From NCBI GenBank assembly GCA_021815405.1, contig JAKAGV010000005.1:124001-188000 (forward strand): DNA of 64,000 nt. The letters run 5' to 3'. Below are positions 19,607-28,883 of this stretch, piece after piece. A program made the position numbers and the translations under genes. This stretch comes from Bacteroidota bacterium. Lineage in GTDB: Bacteria > Bacteroidota > Ignavibacteria > Ignavibacteriales > Ignavibacteriaceae. The notes below the pieces were generated by a model, which made no database searches, was not told where the DNA came from, and worked only from the letters and a program-made list of their open reading frames with translations. Each line of letters opens with the position of its first letter. Position 1 is the stretch's first letter.

Positions 19607-19763
19607 TAATCGCAGAGATTATTTGGAAAAATAAAACTAATATCGGAATTAAATATCCGACAAAAGAAAATTTCTTCCAAATTTTTTAGAAATGAGCTTG
19701 AAGTTTAATTACCTAATTTTGCCGTAAAAATTGAATACGAATAATTTTGTACCGGTTGAAAGT

Positions 19764-20735
19764 TTATTTTACCAATTTCATTATTATAAGAAGAGAGCTG
19801 ACAGAAATAACCGTCCACAAAATCACTCCCTGCACAAGGGGCTTAACGCCGACCTTCTTCAAAACATCTTTTGACAATCCAGCGCCAATTAAGAACAATG
19901 TTACAGTTAGTCCAACTTCTGAAAGCTTTTCTAATTCAGGAGAAAAATGTTCAACAGGATTGAAATAGGTGCTTAACACAGATGCCAGAATAAATAGAAA
20001 AATAAAGTAAGGGATGGAAATTTTTTTAGAATTTTCTTTGAAAAGAAATGCAGTTAGTAATGTTATCGGAACAATCCATAATGCACGCGTAAGTTTAACG
20101 GTGGTTGCTACCTGCAAAGCAGTCTGTCCGTACTTTGCTGCTGCTCCTACAACTGAGCTGGTGTCATGGATTGCAATTCCTGCCCAAAAACCAAATTGCG
20201 TTTGCGTAAGATGTAACAGATGTCCGATTACCGGAAAGATAAATAATGCAATTGAATTAAGGATAAAAACTGTTCCTAGTGCAACAGACATTTCGTTATC
20301 GTTCGCCTTTACTACGGGACCAACTGCCGCAATTGCACTTCCGCCGCAAATAGCCGTCCCAGACGCAATGAGATGAGATGTTTTTTTATGGATCTTCAAC
20401 CAGGAGCCAATTAAAAATCCAAGCAGAAGAGTACCGAAAATTGAAACAATGGTAAATGAAACTCCTTCCTCGCCTACTTTCATTATTTTGCCAAGGTTCA
20501 TTCCGAACCCAAGTCCAACAACAGAAGCTTGTAACAGATACTTTGTGGCTTTGCCGTTAAACTTCATGTAAGGGTGACCAATCGTAAGTGCTACTACCAG
20601 ACCTAGAGCCAAAGCGATCGGCGGAGAAGCTAAGCCTGATAAACAAAAAATAATTGATAAGATAAAAACTATCTTTTTTATTAAGTCGGATTTTCCGGTT
20701 TCGCTGGCAGCAGGGTTTTGAATTTGTTGTTCCAT
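19764..20735 (-). CDS. yeiH: YeiH/UPF0324-family membrane transporter
   Basis: This is a polytopic inner-membrane protein with about ten helices and the family signatures GHPYMKFNGKATKYLLQASVVGLGFGMNLG, SGTAICGGSAIAAVGPVVKA and AIHDTSSVVGAAAKYG. The family is annotated as putative sulfate/sulfonate exporters; experimental support is thin. The length of 323 residues is normal. It follows the LysR gene in the same direction and has its own strong promoter (20774-20804), so it can be transcribed apart from the regulator. The pair corresponds to YeiE-YeiH of enteric bacteria, although there the genes are divergent. Confidence 0.9.
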   Translation of the reverse strand: MEQQIQNPAASETGKSDLIKKIVFILSIIFCLSGLASPPIALALGLVVALTIGHPYMKFNGKATKYLLQASVVGLGFGMNLGKIMKVGEEGVSFTIVSIFGTLLLGFLIGSWLKIHKKTSHLIASGTAICGGSAIAAVGPVVKANDNEMSVALGTVFILNSIALFIFPVIGHLLHLTQTQFGFWAGIAIHDTSSVVGAAAKYGQTALQVATTVKLTRALWIVPITLLTAFLFKENSKKISIPYFIFLFILASVLSTYFNPVEHFSPELEKLSEVGLTVTLFLIGAGLSKDVLKKVGVKPLVQGVILWTVISVSSLLIIMKLVK

Positions 20736-20773
20736 CAGTTTTGTTTGCTCAATATATTAATAAAATAATTGGG

Positions 20774-20804
20774 CAAACTTATTTGACGGCTAAGAACAGT
20801 TCAA
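20774..20804 (-). promoter_or_regulatory. Bacteroidota-type promoter for yeiH
   Basis: On the minus strand TTGAAC (20799-20804) is followed after 17 bp by TAAGTTTG (20774-20781), an exact match to TAnnTTTG. It lies 38 bp upstream of the yeiH ATG and downstream of the lysR stop, so it would drive yeiH alone. Confidence 0.65.
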
Positions 20805-20822
20805 ATTAAAATTTGTAATGCA

Positions 20823-21725
20823 TTATAACTTTTGGTTATAATATTCTTTAGCAAATTTTATAAACTGAGATGCAATTTTAGTAGGCTTTAAGCCTTGTGG
20901 AGTAATGAAATTAAAGATTCTTTTAATTTGGAAATTTTTTATCCGGACTATTTTATGCGATCCAACTTTAAGCTCCTTTTCAAGTGCTCTTATTGAAACA
21001 AACCCAATACAATCGTCGTGTTCAAGAAAAACTTTAATTGCTTCTGTACTGCCTAAGTACATCCTTACGTTCAAATCCGATAGCTTTATATTCTTGCTTT
21101 TTAGAGCATGTTCAATAACCTCAAGCGTGCCCGAACCTCGTTCGCGAAGTACTAGAGGTAAAGACGCAAGCTTCTCAAGAGATATTTCATTTGTTCTAAT
21201 TAATTGATTATCGAAACTAGTTGCAGCTACAAGTTCATCTGAAATAAATCTTGAGTAATGAATATCTCTGCTTTTAATCTTTCCCTCAACAATTCCGAGA
21301 TCGATCTCTCCTTTTAATAATGAGTCTGCAATTTGTTCTGAATTCCCTGTGGGAAGTGAAAGCTTGACATCGTTAAATTTTTTATGAAACTTTGACAACA
21401 CCGGAGGGATTACATATTGCGCTATTGTTGTGCTTGCACCAAGTCTAAAGGAACCGGTTGGATTTTCCTTAAACCTGTTTAGATCATCTTCCAGTTTTAA
21501 TTGAAGATCAAATAACTTTTCCGCATGTTCAAGCAAAACCAATCCTTCATCAGTAAGAAAAATTTTATTCCCTTTACGATTGAATAATCTAAGTCCCAAT
21601 TCATTTTCAAGCGCATGTATATTTTTTGTAATTGCAGGCTGGGTAATAAACAGCTCATTAGCCGCTTTGGTGAAGCTTAAATTTTTTGCAACAGAACGGA
21701 ATACTTTTAATCTAAAATTTTCCAT
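20823..21725 (-). CDS. LysR-family transcriptional regulator (YeiE/CysB-like)
   Basis: The N-terminal winged helix-turn-helix (residues 1-60, FRSVAKNLSFTKAANELFITQPAITKNIHALENELGLRLFNR) is followed by the effector-binding fold (about 88-295). The length of 300 residues is standard. Neighbouring yeiH and the general resemblance point to a role in sulfur-compound or anion export control, as in YeiE/CysB-like regulators (inference). A TAAGTTTG box lies about 40 bp upstream at 21765-21772 without an obvious -35 element, so weak or autoregulated transcription is possible. Confidence 0.9.
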   Translation of the reverse strand: MENFRLKVFRSVAKNLSFTKAANELFITQPAITKNIHALENELGLRLFNRKGNKIFLTDEGLVLLEHAEKLFDLQLKLEDDLNRFKENPTGSFRLGASTTIAQYVIPPVLSKFHKKFNDVKLSLPTGNSEQIADSLLKGEIDLGIVEGKIKSRDIHYSRFISDELVAATSFDNQLIRTNEISLEKLASLPLVLRERGSGTLEVIEHALKSKNIKLSDLNVRMYLGSTEAIKVFLEHDDCIGFVSIRALEKELKVGSHKIVRIKNFQIKRIFNFITPQGLKPTKIASQFIKFAKEYYNQKL

Positions 21726-21798
21726 ATTGATTTGATATTAGAGCAAGTAGTTAATAATTAGTAGCAAACTTACGATATTTTATTTATCCGCTCATCTT

Positions 21799-22605
21799 TC
21801 AAATGAATTTTTTATTGACCGACTTCCAGATTAACTCACGGACAGGTTTCAATTCATTGATGATGGTTTCGTTTTTATAATTTACACTTTCCAAAAATAA
21901 TCCTGAAGGAGGAGCAGTATACTTGGCGGGTACATCTGATTTTTTTTGCAGAAAATATTTTAAATCATTCTGTGTCAATTTGCCTCTTCCAATTTCTACA
22001 AGAACACCAACCATTCTTCTAACCATTTTCCAGAGGAAATGTGAACCGGTAATTTGTATTAGAATCAACTCGCAGCTTTCCTTCATCGTGATATCTTCAA
22101 TCATAACTTTGGTGGACTTCTCTTCTTTATCCTCATCAGCAAATGAAGAGAAATCATGCATACCAAGAAATTCCTTTGAGGCGCGTTGCATTGCGTCGAA
22201 ATCGAGCCTATCTTTAATCCACCAGACATGGTTTTTCTCGAATGCGGTTCTTCTTCGAGAAATTTGGTAGATATAACTTCGTGAAATTGCATCATGTCTT
22301 GCATGAAATTTAGGATTGGTCTTTTGAACTTCCAGTATATTTATATCGTGAGGGAGAAGATCGTTAAATTTTAGTTTTATGATTTCCGGTGCGAGCATTG
22401 TTTTTGTTTCGAGATGAGCAACCTGGCAGATAGCATGAACGCCGCTGTCGGTTCTGCCCGAACCTTGAATGTCAATCTTAGAATCTTTAAATATTTCTTC
22501 TGCAGCTTTGATCAACGTTCCCTGAATAGTTTTAGCGTTATTCTGCTTTTGCCAACCGCTGTAGCGTGTGCCGTCATATTCAATAAAAATTTTAAAACGT
22601 GCCAT
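21799..22605 (-). CDS. truA: tRNA pseudouridine(38-40) synthase TruA
   Basis: This enzyme converts uridines 38-40 in the tRNA anticodon arm to pseudouridine. The catalytic Asp53 lies in QGSGRTDSGVHA, and the family motifs YDGTRYSGWQKQ (10-21), FHARHDAISRSYIYQI and HFLWKMVRRMVGVLVEIGRG are intact. Length of 268 residues is typical (about 245-270). It reads toward the LysR gene with 73 bp between. Confidence 0.96.
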   Translation of the reverse strand: MARFKIFIEYDGTRYSGWQKQNNAKTIQGTLIKAAEEIFKDSKIDIQGSGRTDSGVHAICQVAHLETKTMLAPEIIKLKFNDLLPHDINILEVQKTNPKFHARHDAISRSYIYQISRRRTAFEKNHVWWIKDRLDFDAMQRASKEFLGMHDFSSFADEDKEEKSTKVMIEDITMKESCELILIQITGSHFLWKMVRRMVGVLVEIGRGKLTQNDLKYFLQKKSDVPAKYTAPPSGLFLESVNYKNETIINELKPVRELIWKSVNKKFI

Positions 22606-22725
22606 CTTTCTCTTTTTGAATTTCCTGGTTTAATTACTCAGCACATTGAAGATCATTGCATTTTAAGGTTTATCTTTTTCCATAATTTCAGTATCGTTTT
22701 AATTTGAACTCTCTTGTTTTCGAAA

Positions 22726-23142
22726 TTATTTCAATGAAATTTCTTCTTCGGCATAATCGTCCGGAGTTTCGCGGACACGTATTTTAACTTTGTGAATGTT
22801 GGAAGGAAGATTAGCTTTCTTAATTTCATTTAAGAAAAATCTTGTAATGTTTTCAACAGTGGAATGAAAGTCAACGACTACTTTCTTGGAATTCATTTTA
22901 TCCAAAAATTCCAGTACAATTTTATCATCCTTATGTACAAGAAAAGCATGGTCCATTTTCTCAACCAGCGGTTCTATAGCATCTTTTAGGTGGTAGTAGT
23001 CCATTACCATTCCGTTCTCAAGAACGTCGCCTTCAACTTCGACGAGCATCTTGTAAGAATGACCATGTATGTTTTTACACTTGCCGAAATGGTCCGGAAG
23101 GCGATGTCCCATTTCCCAGTTAAATTCTTTTGCGATTTTCAC
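22726..23142 (-). CDS. queD: 6-carboxytetrahydropterin synthase QueD
   Basis: This enzyme makes 6-carboxy-5,6,7,8-tetrahydropterin from 7,8-dihydroneopterin triphosphate, the second step of queuosine (preQ0) synthesis. Zinc ligands are visible as the His in WEMGHRLPDH and the pair in NIHGHSY. The longer frame starts with TTG inside queE, but GTG at 23142 is the better start: AAAGGAG sits seven bases ahead and the protein then begins VKIAKEFNWEMGH, like other family members. The SD sequence overlaps the queE stop codon region, coupling the two genes. Length from this start is 138 residues. Confidence 0.92.
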   Translation of the reverse strand: MKIAKEFNWEMGHRLPDHFGKCKNIHGHSYKMLVEVEGDVLENGMVMDYYHLKDAIEPLVEKMDHAFLVHKDDKIVLEFLDKMNSKKVVVDFHSTVENITRFFLNEIKKANLPSNIHKVKIRVRETPDDYAEEEISLK

Positions 23143-23144
23143 TT

Positions 23145-23783
23145 TTATACTCCTTTTGTATTTGGTTCCCAAATAAATTTATGCATTTGAAGTTGAAACC
23201 TAACATTAAGATTATCTTGCAAAATCCAGTTGACTAAAGTAAGTGGATCAAGCTTGCCAAATACTGTTGACAAGAGTATACTGCATTTTTCATTAAGCAT
23301 GTATTTTATCACTATCTCTTTGGACCAGTCGTAATCTTCTCGGTTTCCAATTACAAATTTTACTTCATCGCTCTGTTTTAAGTCTTCGATATTTGAATAA
23401 AGATTTTTCTTCAACATTCCACTCGAAGGGCATTTCAAATCCATTATAATTTTGACACGCTCATCAACGTCTTTTATAGGAAGGCTGCCGCCGGTTTCAA
23501 GAAGTACCTCATATCCATCATTGCACAAGTTACTCAACAAAACTAAACTTTCTTTTTGAAAAAGTGGTTCGCCACCGGTTACTTCTACTAAATTACATTT
23601 GTATTTTTTTATTTCGGTAAGAATCTCTTCAATACTCATATCTTTGCCCTCATAGAAAGCATATTCGGTATCACAGTAAGTACATCTAAGATTGCAGAAT
23701 GCAAGCCGGATAAAAACACACGGCAGTCCGGCTTTGGAACTCTCACCCTGGATCGAATAGAAGATTTCGTTGACCTTAAGCAT
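23145..23783 (-). CDS. queE: 7-carboxy-7-deazaguanine synthase QueE (radical SAM)
   Basis: This radical SAM enzyme rearranges 6-carboxytetrahydropterin to 7-carboxy-7-deazaguanine in queuosine biosynthesis. The cluster motif CNLRCTYC gives Cys30, Cys34 and Cys37 (CX3CX2C). IFYSIQGESSKAG near the start and VTGGEP further on are family hallmarks, as is the closing QLQMHKFIWEPN. Length of 212 residues is normal. Together with queD it forms a two-gene unit; queC and queF are not in this window. Confidence 0.95.
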   Translation of the reverse strand: MLKVNEIFYSIQGESSKAGLPCVFIRLAFCNLRCTYCDTEYAFYEGKDMSIEEILTEIKKYKCNLVEVTGGEPLFQKESLVLLSNLCNDGYEVLLETGGSLPIKDVDERVKIIMDLKCPSSGMLKKNLYSNIEDLKQSDEVKFVIGNREDYDWSKEIVIKYMLNEKCSILLSTVFGKLDPLTLVNWILQDNLNVRFQLQMHKFIWEPNTKGV

Positions 23784-23852
23784 TTTTAGTTCAAATTGTT
23801 TTACATCAAGTCGATTTATTCAAATTAACTTATAAAATTACTAAAGTTACAT

Positions 23853-23883
23853 TTGACATCAAATACCAGTTTGTCTATATTTG
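23853..23883 (+). promoter_or_regulatory. Strong Bacteroidota-type promoter for rpsT
   Basis: TTGACA (23853-23858), 17 bp spacer, then TATATTTG (23876-23883). The second box fits the TAnnTTTG consensus exactly. Start codon of rpsT is 38 bp further on, leaving a short leader. This is the clearest promoter in the window. Confidence 0.8.
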
Positions 23884-23921
23884 GTACTAATTTTTTATAA
23901 TCTTTAAAGGATTCTTAGGTA

Positions 23922-24185
23922 ATGGCAAGTCATAAGTCGGCAAAGAAAAGAATACGTACTAGTGCAAGGAAAAGAATTGTTAACAAGATGACGGATTCCA
24001 AAATAAAAACCGCAGTTAAAAAAGCTCTTTCTTCTAGCGAAAAAGAACAAGCTGAAAAATTATATAAAGAAGCAGTAGCCATTTTAGATAGAAGCACAAC
24101 AAAAGGAAAGATTCATTTGAACACTGCTTCGAGAAAGAAAGCCGCTTTAACCAAACATCTGAACAGCATCTCAGCGGCTAAATAG
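23922..24185 (+). CDS. rpsT: 30S ribosomal protein S20
   Basis: This primary rRNA-binding protein of the small subunit is 87 residues long, Lys/Arg/Ala-rich and helical. Diagnostic pieces are MASHKSAKKRIRTSARKRIVNK at the start and KGKIHLNTASRKKAALTKHLNS at the end. It is a single-gene unit with its own promoter and a Rho-independent terminator (24218-24246). No S20-type autogenous leader structure can be confirmed by eye in the 38-bp leader. Confidence 0.98.
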   Translation: MASHKSAKKRIRTSARKRIVNKMTDSKIKTAVKKALSSSEKEQAEKLYKEAVAILDRSTTKGKIHLNTASRKKAALTKHLNSISAAK

Positions 24186-24217
24186 TTTCCTAAACTAACT
24201 TACCTTGTGTCACTTTA

Positions 24218-24246
24218 GGCTCTTCGTTTTTTGAAGAGCCTTTTTT
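24218..24246 (+). terminator. Rho-independent terminator after rpsT
   Basis: GGCTCTTC (24218-24225) and GAAGAGCC (24233-24240) form a perfect 8-bp stem with a 7-base loop, followed at once by six T (24241-24246). It lies 33 bp after the rpsT stop and points in the same direction; on the other strand there is no T run. Confidence 0.92.
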
Positions 24247-24252
24247 ATAATT

Positions 24253-25761
24253 TCACTTCAGTTCTTCAATGGCGTCGATACCTTCGGGCATTGGAAGGTA
24301 AAATCTAATCGGCTGAATAGAACCGTCTCTCTTGAAAATTTTGTCTACGCGTTTTTTAATAATTACACTGTGCTCAATATAAACGTCGTCTTCGATTACC
24401 GAACCGAAGATGTAGCTTGTTCCTTTAATCAAGACATTCTTACCGATACGAAGCGGGAATTCATCGCTTCCTGTCATGTTAACGCTTGATTCAATTCGTG
24501 CCTTCTCACCAATGACTATATTACCTTTTATAATATCTCCAGAAAGAATTTCTACATTATTTCCTATTTCCAAAGTTTGTCCAGGGAAGCATGACAGATA
24601 AACGTTTTGCCTGATAATAACATCTTCACCAAACTTAACGTTACCTTCAACAAAAACATTCTTCTCCAGCTCAAGATTATAATTTAACTTTACTTCCTTA
24701 CCGATGTGAACTCCCTTGCCGATGTTGATATCGAGCGGAACATTTTTCTTATCCATCTCGATTATCTCATCAACAACCGTATCATCAATAAAGAAATCGT
24801 CCGGATCGTCAATGGCAACAATGTCTTTTAATTTCTCGTAAGCTTTCTTCCTCGCTACGTCTTCCATTTCTTTTAAAACGGACTTGTTGTTGAAGCCCAT
24901 TAATACATATTGTTCTTTAGGGCTAATGGCAGTAACAGAGTAACTTTTCTTGTTGAACAATGAAATTAGATCTGTAATATAAATTTCATTTTGTACATTG
25001 TCATTTGAAATTGAATGGATAAGTTCAGCAAGCTTTGAAAACTTAAATGCGTAAACACCGGAGTTAAACTCTTTGTTTTCGATTAATTCTTTCTTAGAAT
25101 ATGAATACGATTTATTGTTGTACTTAACTTTATACGGCTTTCCTGCATCAAGAGATTGGATATCTTTATTTTCTATAATCTCAATTACTTTTCCAAAATC
25201 ATTTCCGGAAGGTTTTCCGTTGTCGTCAATTTCTTTAACGCGGATAATTCTTCCGTAAGAATTTTCTTCGGGCTTACTTTCGAAGATTCCGGTAAGCACC
25301 ATCATATCGCTGCCGGATTTTTTAAATTCATCTCTGAAGTATTTTATAGTGGAAGAATCAATCAATCCCATATCACCGGGAAGCACGTAGACAATGCCGT
25401 CAAATTTTTTCCTGTCAATTTTTTCTAGCGCAACCTGAACAGCATGTCCGGTTCCATTTTGAACATCCTGATAAGCAAATACTGTTGAATCTCTTTTACC
25501 AAGAACCTGCACAACATCTTTTGCTTTAATTCCAACCACGACGATTATATTCATCTTTTTAAAGCCGTTCCTGCAAGAATTATGAACTCGTTCAACGGTT
25601 GGGATTCCCCAAATTTTATGAAGCATTTTTGATTTATGCGATTTAATTCTTTTACCGTGTCCAGCTGCCAGGATAATCGCTATTTCATTTATGTCGTAAT
25701 TCAAGGGAGAAGAATTATTTTCTACGACTTCCAAAATTTCTTTTACTTCGGTTGATTCCAT
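24253..25761 (-). CDS. GlmU-like NTP-transferase / left-handed beta-helix protein
   Basis: An N-terminal nucleotidyltransferase domain (about 25-300, IILAAGHGKRIKSHKSKMLHKI, VLPGDMGLI) is followed by a hexapeptide-repeat helix (about 340-475). This matches the architecture of GlmU, which makes UDP-GlcNAc, but at 502 residues the C-terminus differs, the typical acetyltransferase active-site stretch is not recognisable, and an insert of about 30 residues lies near 190-225. It is best called a GlmU-like nucleotidyltransferase. It is the last gene of the envelope operon. A second, different GlmU-family gene lies at 48009-49268. Confidence 0.82.
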   Translation of the reverse strand: MESTEVKEILEVVENNSSPLNYDINEIAIILAAGHGKRIKSHKSKMLHKIWGIPTVERVHNSCRNGFKKMNIIVVVGIKAKDVVQVLGKRDSTVFAYQDVQNGTGHAVQVALEKIDRKKFDGIVYVLPGDMGLIDSSTIKYFRDEFKKSGSDMMVLTGIFESKPEENSYGRIIRVKEIDDNGKPSGNDFGKVIEIIENKDIQSLDAGKPYKVKYNNKSYSYSKKELIENKEFNSGVYAFKFSKLAELIHSISNDNVQNEIYITDLISLFNKKSYSVTAISPKEQYVLMGFNNKSVLKEMEDVARKKAYEKLKDIVAIDDPDDFFIDDTVVDEIIEMDKKNVPLDINIGKGVHIGKEVKLNYNLELEKNVFVEGNVKFGEDVIIRQNVYLSCFPGQTLEIGNNVEILSGDIIKGNIVIGEKARIESSVNMTGSDEFPLRIGKNVLIKGTSYIFGSVIEDDVYIEHSVIIKKRVDKIFKRDGSIQPIRFYLPMPEGIDAIEELK

Positions 25762-25814
25762 ATTTCTCTCATTTCAATGTCAATTACTAAACAAATTTAA
25801 CTAAATTGGAAACC

Positions 25815-27065
25815 CTATGCTCGTTCGTTATTTATTTTCGGTTCTTTTTCTATTCTGTCGAAATACCATATCGATGACAACATCGAAATTAATAGTGCGA
25901 ACAAGATTGATAACACCGGCGAATCTATAAAGCCGGCAGTTAATGCAGAAAGAACTAATGCGACGAAACCTAATAGAGTTCCGAAAATTATTTCGTTTAA
26001 AATAGAATCCGATTTGTGCTGTCTTAAATATTTAAAGGCGAGAAATACAACTGAGATTATAATTGCCAGAAATGATAGCAGCCCAAGGATTCCGCTTTCA
26101 AAATAGACCTGAATAAAATCATTATGCCAGCTCCCGATGCCTTTATCTGATAGTAAATTTGAATACGGAAAAATGCTGTGGAAAGTTCTCGGTCCAAATC
26201 CCAGCAAGGGATGAACACCTGCAAGATCTATAGCGCCTTTGATTAAAATATTTCTATCGGAAAGAGTAGCAGGATTATCAACTCGGTTAGTAATCTCACG
26301 TTTGTTCATTTCAAAAGATGAAAGTGAAATTATAACCGTCAGTACTGCAATAACAATTGCCGGTTTGATTTTTATCTTTTTAAAAATCAACCCAGCAAGA
26401 AAAAGGAGTCCGGAAATAAAAATATTTGTTCTTCCCATTGAGGTAACGACACCGGACAAAATTAAAGCCATGCCTATTGCCCATCCTTGCCATGCATATT
26501 TTCTTCCGGTCTTAAATGGAAGAGCAATGTACAATCCAAGAGCAGCAATCAGATAAGAAGAGAATGTTGCGTAGCCGGATGAGAAAGACTGTGCCCTTTC
26601 CACGAGCTTCAAATTGAAAAGTACTAATCCAATAATTGAAATTGCTATTGCTGATATTATGAAGATGTAAGTAATCTTTTCCAAATGCGCTTTTCCTAAA
26701 ACTTTCATATAAAAACTGAATGAAAAGAAACTGAGATAGAATAAGGCATCTTTATAATATGATTGAACACTGTCGGAAGGAAATTGAGAAAAGACTATCG
26801 ATAAAATTCTTACAAAGCCAAAGATTACTATCAGCAGAGTGAAAATATCAAATGCTTTCTTCTTATTTTCCATGCTCTCAAAAAGCCAAAGAATTGAAAG
26901 AAGTCCGGCAAATAATTGAAGTAAAAATAATGAGAGCATCAAACTGCAAACTGTTGCCGCTAAAAGGAAGAACGGTATTCGAACATCAAATCTGGTGGTG
27001 ATTATGTTTTGGTTTGTCAAATTAATCCCTGAATTGCATTTCGTAAAATTTCCGATATAAACCAT
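25815..27065 (-). CDS. O-antigen ligase / Wzy-like membrane protein
   Basis: This is a polytopic membrane protein of about 11-12 helices with the Wzy_C-type signature SWHNDFIQVYFESGILGLLSFLAI preceded by a periplasmic loop with GFGPRTFHSIFP. Such proteins ligate or polymerise surface glycans at the outer face of the inner membrane. The ATG at 27065 overlaps the ABC transporter by 44 bp and has no ribosome site; a TTG at 27020 right after the ABC stop with AGGGA upstream is an attractive shorter start (401 residues). Its place next to a glycosyltransferase and an MsbA-like exporter supports an envelope glycan role. Confidence 0.82.
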   Translation of the reverse strand: MVYIGNFTKCNSGINLTNQNIITTRFDVRIPFFLLAATVCSLMLSLFLLQLFAGLLSILWLFESMENKKKAFDIFTLLIVIFGFVRILSIVFSQFPSDSVQSYYKDALFYLSFFSFSFYMKVLGKAHLEKITYIFIISAIAISIIGLVLFNLKLVERAQSFSSGYATFSSYLIAALGLYIALPFKTGRKYAWQGWAIGMALILSGVVTSMGRTNIFISGLLFLAGLIFKKIKIKPAIVIAVLTVIISLSSFEMNKREITNRVDNPATLSDRNILIKGAIDLAGVHPLLGFGPRTFHSIFPYSNLLSDKGIGSWHNDFIQVYFESGILGLLSFLAIIISVVFLAFKYLRQHKSDSILNEIIFGTLLGFVALVLSALTAGFIDSPVLSILFALLISMLSSIWYFDRIEKEPKINNERA

Positions 27066-28872
27066 TGCTGTCTTTAATCAACTCGTCGTGGGTGCCGGTT
27101 TGAATTATATGCCCCTTATCGAGGACTAAAATCCTGGAAGCATTTCTAATTGTACTTAGCCGGTGAGCAATTACAAATGTAGTTCTGTTCACCATCATTC
27201 TTTCAATAGCTTCTTGAACAAGAAGCTCGGATTCATTATCTAATGCGGATGTTGCTTCGTCAAAAATCATAATCTCGGGATTTTTAAGTATTGCTCTTGC
27301 GATAGAAATTCTTTGCCTTTGCCCGCCGGAAATCTTTAATCCTCTTTCGCCTATAACCGTATCATAGCCTTCCGGCATCTCCATAATAAAGTTGTGAGCA
27401 TTTGCTGCCTTTGCCGCTTCAATAATTTTTTCTGTTGGATAATTTCCAAGTCCGTAAGCAATATTGTTTTTAATTGATTCGTTGAAAAGGATAGTTTCCT
27501 GAGTTACAACTCCCATCAGCACGCGTAAGTCTTGGATCCGAATATTTTTTATGTCGTTTCCGTCAATTAAAATTCTACCATCTGTTGGATCATAGAACCG
27601 TGGAATTAAATCAACTAGGGTTGATTTACCGCCGCCGCTTGGACCGACAAGCGCAATTATCTCACCTTTTTTAACCGAGAAATTAATGTTATTTAAAACT
27701 AAATCTTCACCGTCATCATAATGAAAAGAAAGATGGTCGAAAGTGATTTCATGCTTGAAATTATTTACCTTGATTGCGCCAGGAGTATCTATAATAGCCG
27801 GCTTGGTTTCGAGTATTTCAAAAATTCTATCTGCTGCGGCGCTCGATTCTTGAATGCGATTATTTACCTGGCTTAATTCTTTTATAGGCGGCATTGTCTG
27901 GAAAATAGCCAGAAGCAATGTAATAAACTCACTTGCATTCAAGCTTTTATGCTGAAGGACCAAAACGCCGCCATAATAAATAATTACTGCACCAACAATC
28001 ACGCTCAAAATTTCTGTAATCGGTGAAGATGCATTTCTAATACGGGTAATATTCAGCATCAACTTGAAAAAGTTGTTAGTTTCTTTTTTGAATTTTTTAT
28101 TCTCGTAATCTTCCATTCCGAAGGCTTTAACAATCTTTACTCCTGAAATTGTTTCTTGAAGGATGCTTGTTATATCAGCCATTTTAGCCTGTATAGCGGT
28201 GCTTTGCTTTCTTAGCTTTAATCCGATCCACGAAATGATGAGCATTGAGAAAGGAAGAACAATAAAAGCAAGCAGCGTTAGTTTCCAGCTTATGCTGAGG
28301 GCAATTCCTACGAAGACGATAATAGTTAACGGCTCGCGAATCATGTTTAGGAATGTGGCGGAAATGGCGGCTTGTACTACATTAACATCGTTAGTAATTC
28401 GGGAGATTAAATTTCCGACACGCTCCTGTTTAAAATAACTCATTGGAAGTTGATGAAGATGTTCGTATGCACGGTCGCGAAAATCTTTTGTTGAGCCCTG
28501 ATCCACATAAGATAAGAAATATGCCTGAAGGTAGCCGAAGATATTTTTCAAAACGAATGTTGATAGAACAAGAAGACAAATCTTGAATAGCGCATCTACT
28601 TTGTTGCCACTGAACACAAAGCTGTTAAAAACGTTAGTAATGTCCTTTTCAAATTGAACAACCCAGTTTGGTAAAAAGCTTGTTGCGTTTTGAACTGCCG
28701 GTGTTTGCGTTGCTATCTGCTGACTGCCCTGGAACAAGGTATCAAGAAGCGGAATGGTAAGGTAAATTGAAGCACCATTCAGCAGAGCATAAAGTATCGT
28801 GCAGATAACAGAAATTAATAAATGTTTCCAGTATGGTTTTACAAATTTTAATATTTTTAAGTAAGTACTCAT
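27022..28872 (-). CDS. MsbA-like ABC exporter (fused permease-ATPase)
   Basis: An N-terminal six-helix transmembrane domain (about 15-330) is fused to an ATPase domain (about 360-610) with Walker A GPSGGGKST, signature LKISGGQRQRISIARAIL, Walker B IMIFDEATSALD and H-loop IAHRLSTIRNA. This half-transporter works as a homodimer flipping lipids, lipid A-core or other hydrophobic compounds. At 616 residues it is full-size. It sits 11 bp after an LPS-type glycosyltransferase gene and is followed by an O-antigen-ligase-like gene, so lipid-linked glycan export is likely (inference). Confidence 0.92.
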   Translation of the reverse strand: MSTYLKILKFVKPYWKHLLISVICTILYALLNGASIYLTIPLLDTLFQGSQQIATQTPAVQNATSFLPNWVVQFEKDITNVFNSFVFSGNKVDALFKICLLVLSTFVLKNIFGYLQAYFLSYVDQGSTKDFRDRAYEHLHQLPMSYFKQERVGNLISRITNDVNVVQAAISATFLNMIREPLTIIVFVGIALSISWKLTLLAFIVLPFSMLIISWIGLKLRKQSTAIQAKMADITSILQETISGVKIVKAFGMEDYENKKFKKETNNFFKLMLNITRIRNASSPITEILSVIVGAVIIYYGGVLVLQHKSLNASEFITLLLAIFQTMPPIKELSQVNNRIQESSAAADRIFEILETKPAIIDTPGAIKVNNFKHEITFDHLSFHYDDGEDLVLNNINFSVKKGEIIALVGPSGGGKSTLVDLIPRFYDPTDGRILIDGNDIKNIRIQDLRVLMGVVTQETILFNESIKNNIAYGLGNYPTEKIIEAAKAANAHNFIMEMPEGYDTVIGERGLKISGGQRQRISIARAILKNPEIMIFDEATSALDNESELLVQEAIERMMVNRTTFVIAHRLSTIRNASRILVLDKGHIIQTGTHDELIKDSNGLYRKFYEMQFRD

Positions 28873-28883
28873 CTAAAAAAATC

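Noticed and set aside
22726-23172. 148-residue form of QueD starting with TTG
   Set aside because: The GTG at 23142 has a strong ribosome site and gives the family-typical N-terminus.
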